Positions 5,266 to 6,479 of a DNA stretch of 6,479 bases are shown here, piece by piece. The stretch's first letter is position 1. The number at the start of each line of letters is the position of its first letter. Below the pieces are notes generated by a model. That model was given only the letters and a program-made list of their open reading frames with translations, did no database searches and had not been told where the DNA came from. Source of the stretch: an uncultured bacterium (GTDB lineage: Bacteria; Actinomycetota; Coriobacteriia; Coriobacteriales; Coriobacteriaceae). Location: contig CAJMSL010000110.1 of assembly GCA_905216045.1 (NCBI GenBank), positions 1 to 6,479 of the forward strand. The letters run 5' to 3'. A program made the position numbers and the translations under genes.

Positions 5266-6265
5266 GCAGCTCATCGTGGGCGACAAGAACATCAGCCTTA
5301 AGGTTGCCAACGACGTCATCTGGGACAATAAGCTCAACGCCCTGCCCATCGTCGACGACTACGATCACCTCATGGGCATCGTCTTTCGCAAGGACTACGA
5401 CAGCCACAAGACCAACCCCAACGAGCTGCTCGACGGCGACAAGCGCTACATGGTCGGTGCCGGTATCAACACCCGCGACTATGCCGAGCGCGTGCCGCTG
5501 CTCATCGAGGCCGGTGCCGATGTCCTGTGCATCGACTCTTCCGAGGGCTTCAGCGAGTGGCAGAAGCGCACCATCGAGTGGATCCGCGCCAACTACGGCG
5601 AGGACGTCAAGGTCGGTGCCGGCAACGTCGTCGACGCCGAGGGCTTCCGCTTCCTGGCCGACTGCGGTGCCGACTTCATCAAGGTTGGTATCGGCGGCGG
5701 CTCCATCTGCATCACCCGTGAGACCAAGGGCATCGGCCGTGGCCAGGCCACCGCGCTGATCGACGTCTGCCGCGCTCGCGACGAGTACTACGAGGAGACC
5801 GGCGTCTACGTGCCCGTGTGCTCCGACGGCGGTATCGTCTACGATTACCACATGACGCTCGCCCTGGCCATGGGTGCTGACTTTATGATGCTGGGTCGCT
5901 ACTTCGCCCGCTTTGACGAGAGCCCGACCGAGCGCGTCAACGTCAACGGCCAGTACATGAAGGAGTACTGGGGCGAGGGTTCCGCGCGTGCCCGCAACTG
6001 GCAGCGCTACGATCTGGGTGGCGCCGCGAAGCTCAGCTTCGTCGAGGGCGTCGACTCCTACGTTCCCTACGCCGGTTCCCTCAAGGACGGTGTGGGCGGA
6101 ACGCTCTACAAGGTCAAGTCCACGATGTGCAACTGCGGTGCCCTCTCGATCCCCGAGCTCCAGGAAAAGGCACGCCTGACCCTGGTGAGCTCGACCTCCA
6201 TCGTCGAAGGCGGCGCCCACGATGTTGTGGTCAAGGATTCGCAGCAGTCTGTGTCTTATCGATAG
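5252..6265 (+). CDS. guaB: IMP dehydrogenase, C-terminal catalytic fragment of split guaB
   Basis: The 337 residues from ATG 5252 (the Met of FMTP) cover the second CBS motif (about 1-50) and most of the catalytic barrel. The active-site loop is GIGGGSICITRE with nucleophile Cys153. DSSEG (95-99) and SDGG (191-194, Asp192 binding IMP ribose) are present. The mobile flap ends in QRYDLGG, with the Arg252-Tyr253 pair exactly 99 residues after the cysteine, as in the T. foetus enzyme (Cys319, Arg418). The C-terminal STMCNCGA and IVEGGAHDV blocks are intact. The first two barrel strands are in the preceding frame. I see no ribosome binding site specific to ATG 5252, though termination at 5265 overlaps it by 14 bases and could allow re-initiation. 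Confidence 0.75.
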   Translation: MTPREQLIVGDKNISLKVANDVIWDNKLNALPIVDDYDHLMGIVFRKDYDSHKTNPNELLDGDKRYMVGAGINTRDYAERVPLLIEAGADVLCIDSSEGFSEWQKRTIEWIRANYGEDVKVGAGNVVDAEGFRFLADCGADFIKVGIGGGSICITRETKGIGRGQATALIDVCRARDEYYEETGVYVPVCSDGGIVYDYHMTLALAMGADFMMLGRYFARFDESPTERVNVNGQYMKEYWGEGSARARNWQRYDLGGAAKLSFVEGVDSYVPYAGSLKDGVGGTLYKVKSTMCNCGALSIPELQEKARLTLVSSTSIVEGGAHDVVVKDSQQSVSYR

Positions 6266-6313
6266 GATAAGAGCTGAACATAAAGGTTGAGTATCAACCA
6301 CGTTATTTAGATA

Positions 6314-6348
6314 AAGCGAGATGCATGCAAGTCGCAGGCATCTCGCTT
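6314..6348 (+). terminator. Hairpin downstream of guaB, probable terminator
   Basis: An 11-bp perfect stem, AAGCGAGATGC (6314-6324) with GCATCTCGCTT (6338-6348), and a 13-base loop that can itself form TGC/GCA. The tail GTCGTATTTGC has a weak T-tract, so efficiency is uncertain. Two smaller inverted repeats precede it: CTTATC/GATAAG (6255-6260, 6266-6271), spanning the guaB stop, and GGTTGA/TCAACC (6285-6290, 6294-6299). Confidence 0.6.
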
Positions 6349-6386
6349 GTCGTATTTGCTATCATCATGCGAGTTAACGATGCGGC

Positions 6387-6479
6387 GGGGGGGTATTTAA
6401 AAATAAAAGAGAAAAATAAAACAACACCACCAAGGACAAAAAATTAAAAAAAAAGAAAGCAGACAGAGAGCACAACCGA
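6387..6479. other. Low-complexity A-rich tail, probable unreliable contig end
   Basis: Starting with a run of seven G (6387-6393), the composition changes abruptly. In the last 79 bases (6401-6479) I count 51 A, 13 C, 11 G and only 4 T, against GC-rich sequence elsewhere. No ORF, palindrome or recognisable motif is present. A homopolymer G run followed by T-poor, A-rich noise resembles low-quality read ends rather than native sequence. Confidence 0.55.

Larger units (their letters stand above)
4831..6265 (+). pseudogene. guaB: IMP dehydrogenase, interrupted by an internal deletion/frameshift
   Basis: The locus encodes both halves of one IMP dehydrogenase, which oxidises IMP to XMP with NAD+ in guanine nucleotide synthesis. 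The halves are in different frames. The first runs correctly to the TDDG block (Gly137, codon 5239-5241). The next expected family sequence (VSEFMTP) resumes at 5240 in the +1-shifted frame. The linking stretch that normally follows (GKLLGIVTSRDY-like, end of the first CBS motif) is absent. Compared from memory with the ~503-residue long-form enzyme (for example Tritrichomonas foetus IMPDH), 25 residues are missing, a net loss of about 77 bp. This is not a multiple of three and so also shifts the frame. The split barrel should be inactive. Everything else is highly conserved, with strong C-ending codons, so either the lesion is very recent or it is an assembly error. RBS AAGGAG at 4821-4826. 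Confidence 0.8.

Noticed and set aside
5228..6301. 357-codon open frame on the minus strand opposite guaB
   Set aside because: It is a shadow of the conserved IMPDH reading frame in GC-rich DNA. Its translation is repetitive Val/Asp/Ala/Gly with no recognisable domain, while the plus strand carries a full set of IMPDH motifs.

Overview
The window looks like chromosomal DNA from a high-GC gut actinobacterium of the class Coriobacteriia, most likely Collinsella or a close relative. This is an inference from GC-rich, C/G-ending codons, a sucrose PTS plus GH32 pair, and the long-form IMP dehydrogenase. No rRNA or other taxonomic marker is present. There is no CRISPR array, tRNA, transposase or phage gene.

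Layout. (1) 24-3070, plus strand: a sucrose-use pair. scrA encodes a sucrose-family PTS EIIBC permease and scrB a GH32 sucrose-6-phosphate hydrolase. Together they import sucrose as sucrose-6-phosphate and split it to glucose-6-phosphate and fructose. A GC-rich hairpin lies between them and a strong intrinsic terminator follows scrB. (2) 3167-4159, plus strand: a homologue of the Cys/Met-metabolism (trans-sulfuration) PLP enzymes. It lacks the N-terminal arm, and the PLP-binding lysine and several cofactor contacts appear to be replaced, so it is a candidate pseudoenzyme. (3) 4178-4252: a long hairpin with 23-bp perfect arms between two convergent genes. (4) 4293-4637, minus strand: a small stand-alone ModE-type winged-helix regulator. 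(5) 4638-4830: a divergent promoter region with nested inverted repeats. (6) 4831-6265, plus strand: guaB (IMP dehydrogenase), split into two overlapping frames by what looks like an internal deletion of about 77 bp in the CBS region. (7) 6266-6479: a terminator-like hairpin, then an A-rich, T-poor low-complexity tail that looks like a poor-quality contig end.

Function and cautions. The first two genes form an ordinary sucrose module. The other genes have no obvious pathway link to it. The items most worth checking are the degenerate trans-sulfuration homologue, the broken guaB (real lesion or assembly error) and the 75-nt hairpin. I did not find a convincing new multi-gene system. Comparisons with family members were made from memory of their conserved motifs, without alignments or database searches.
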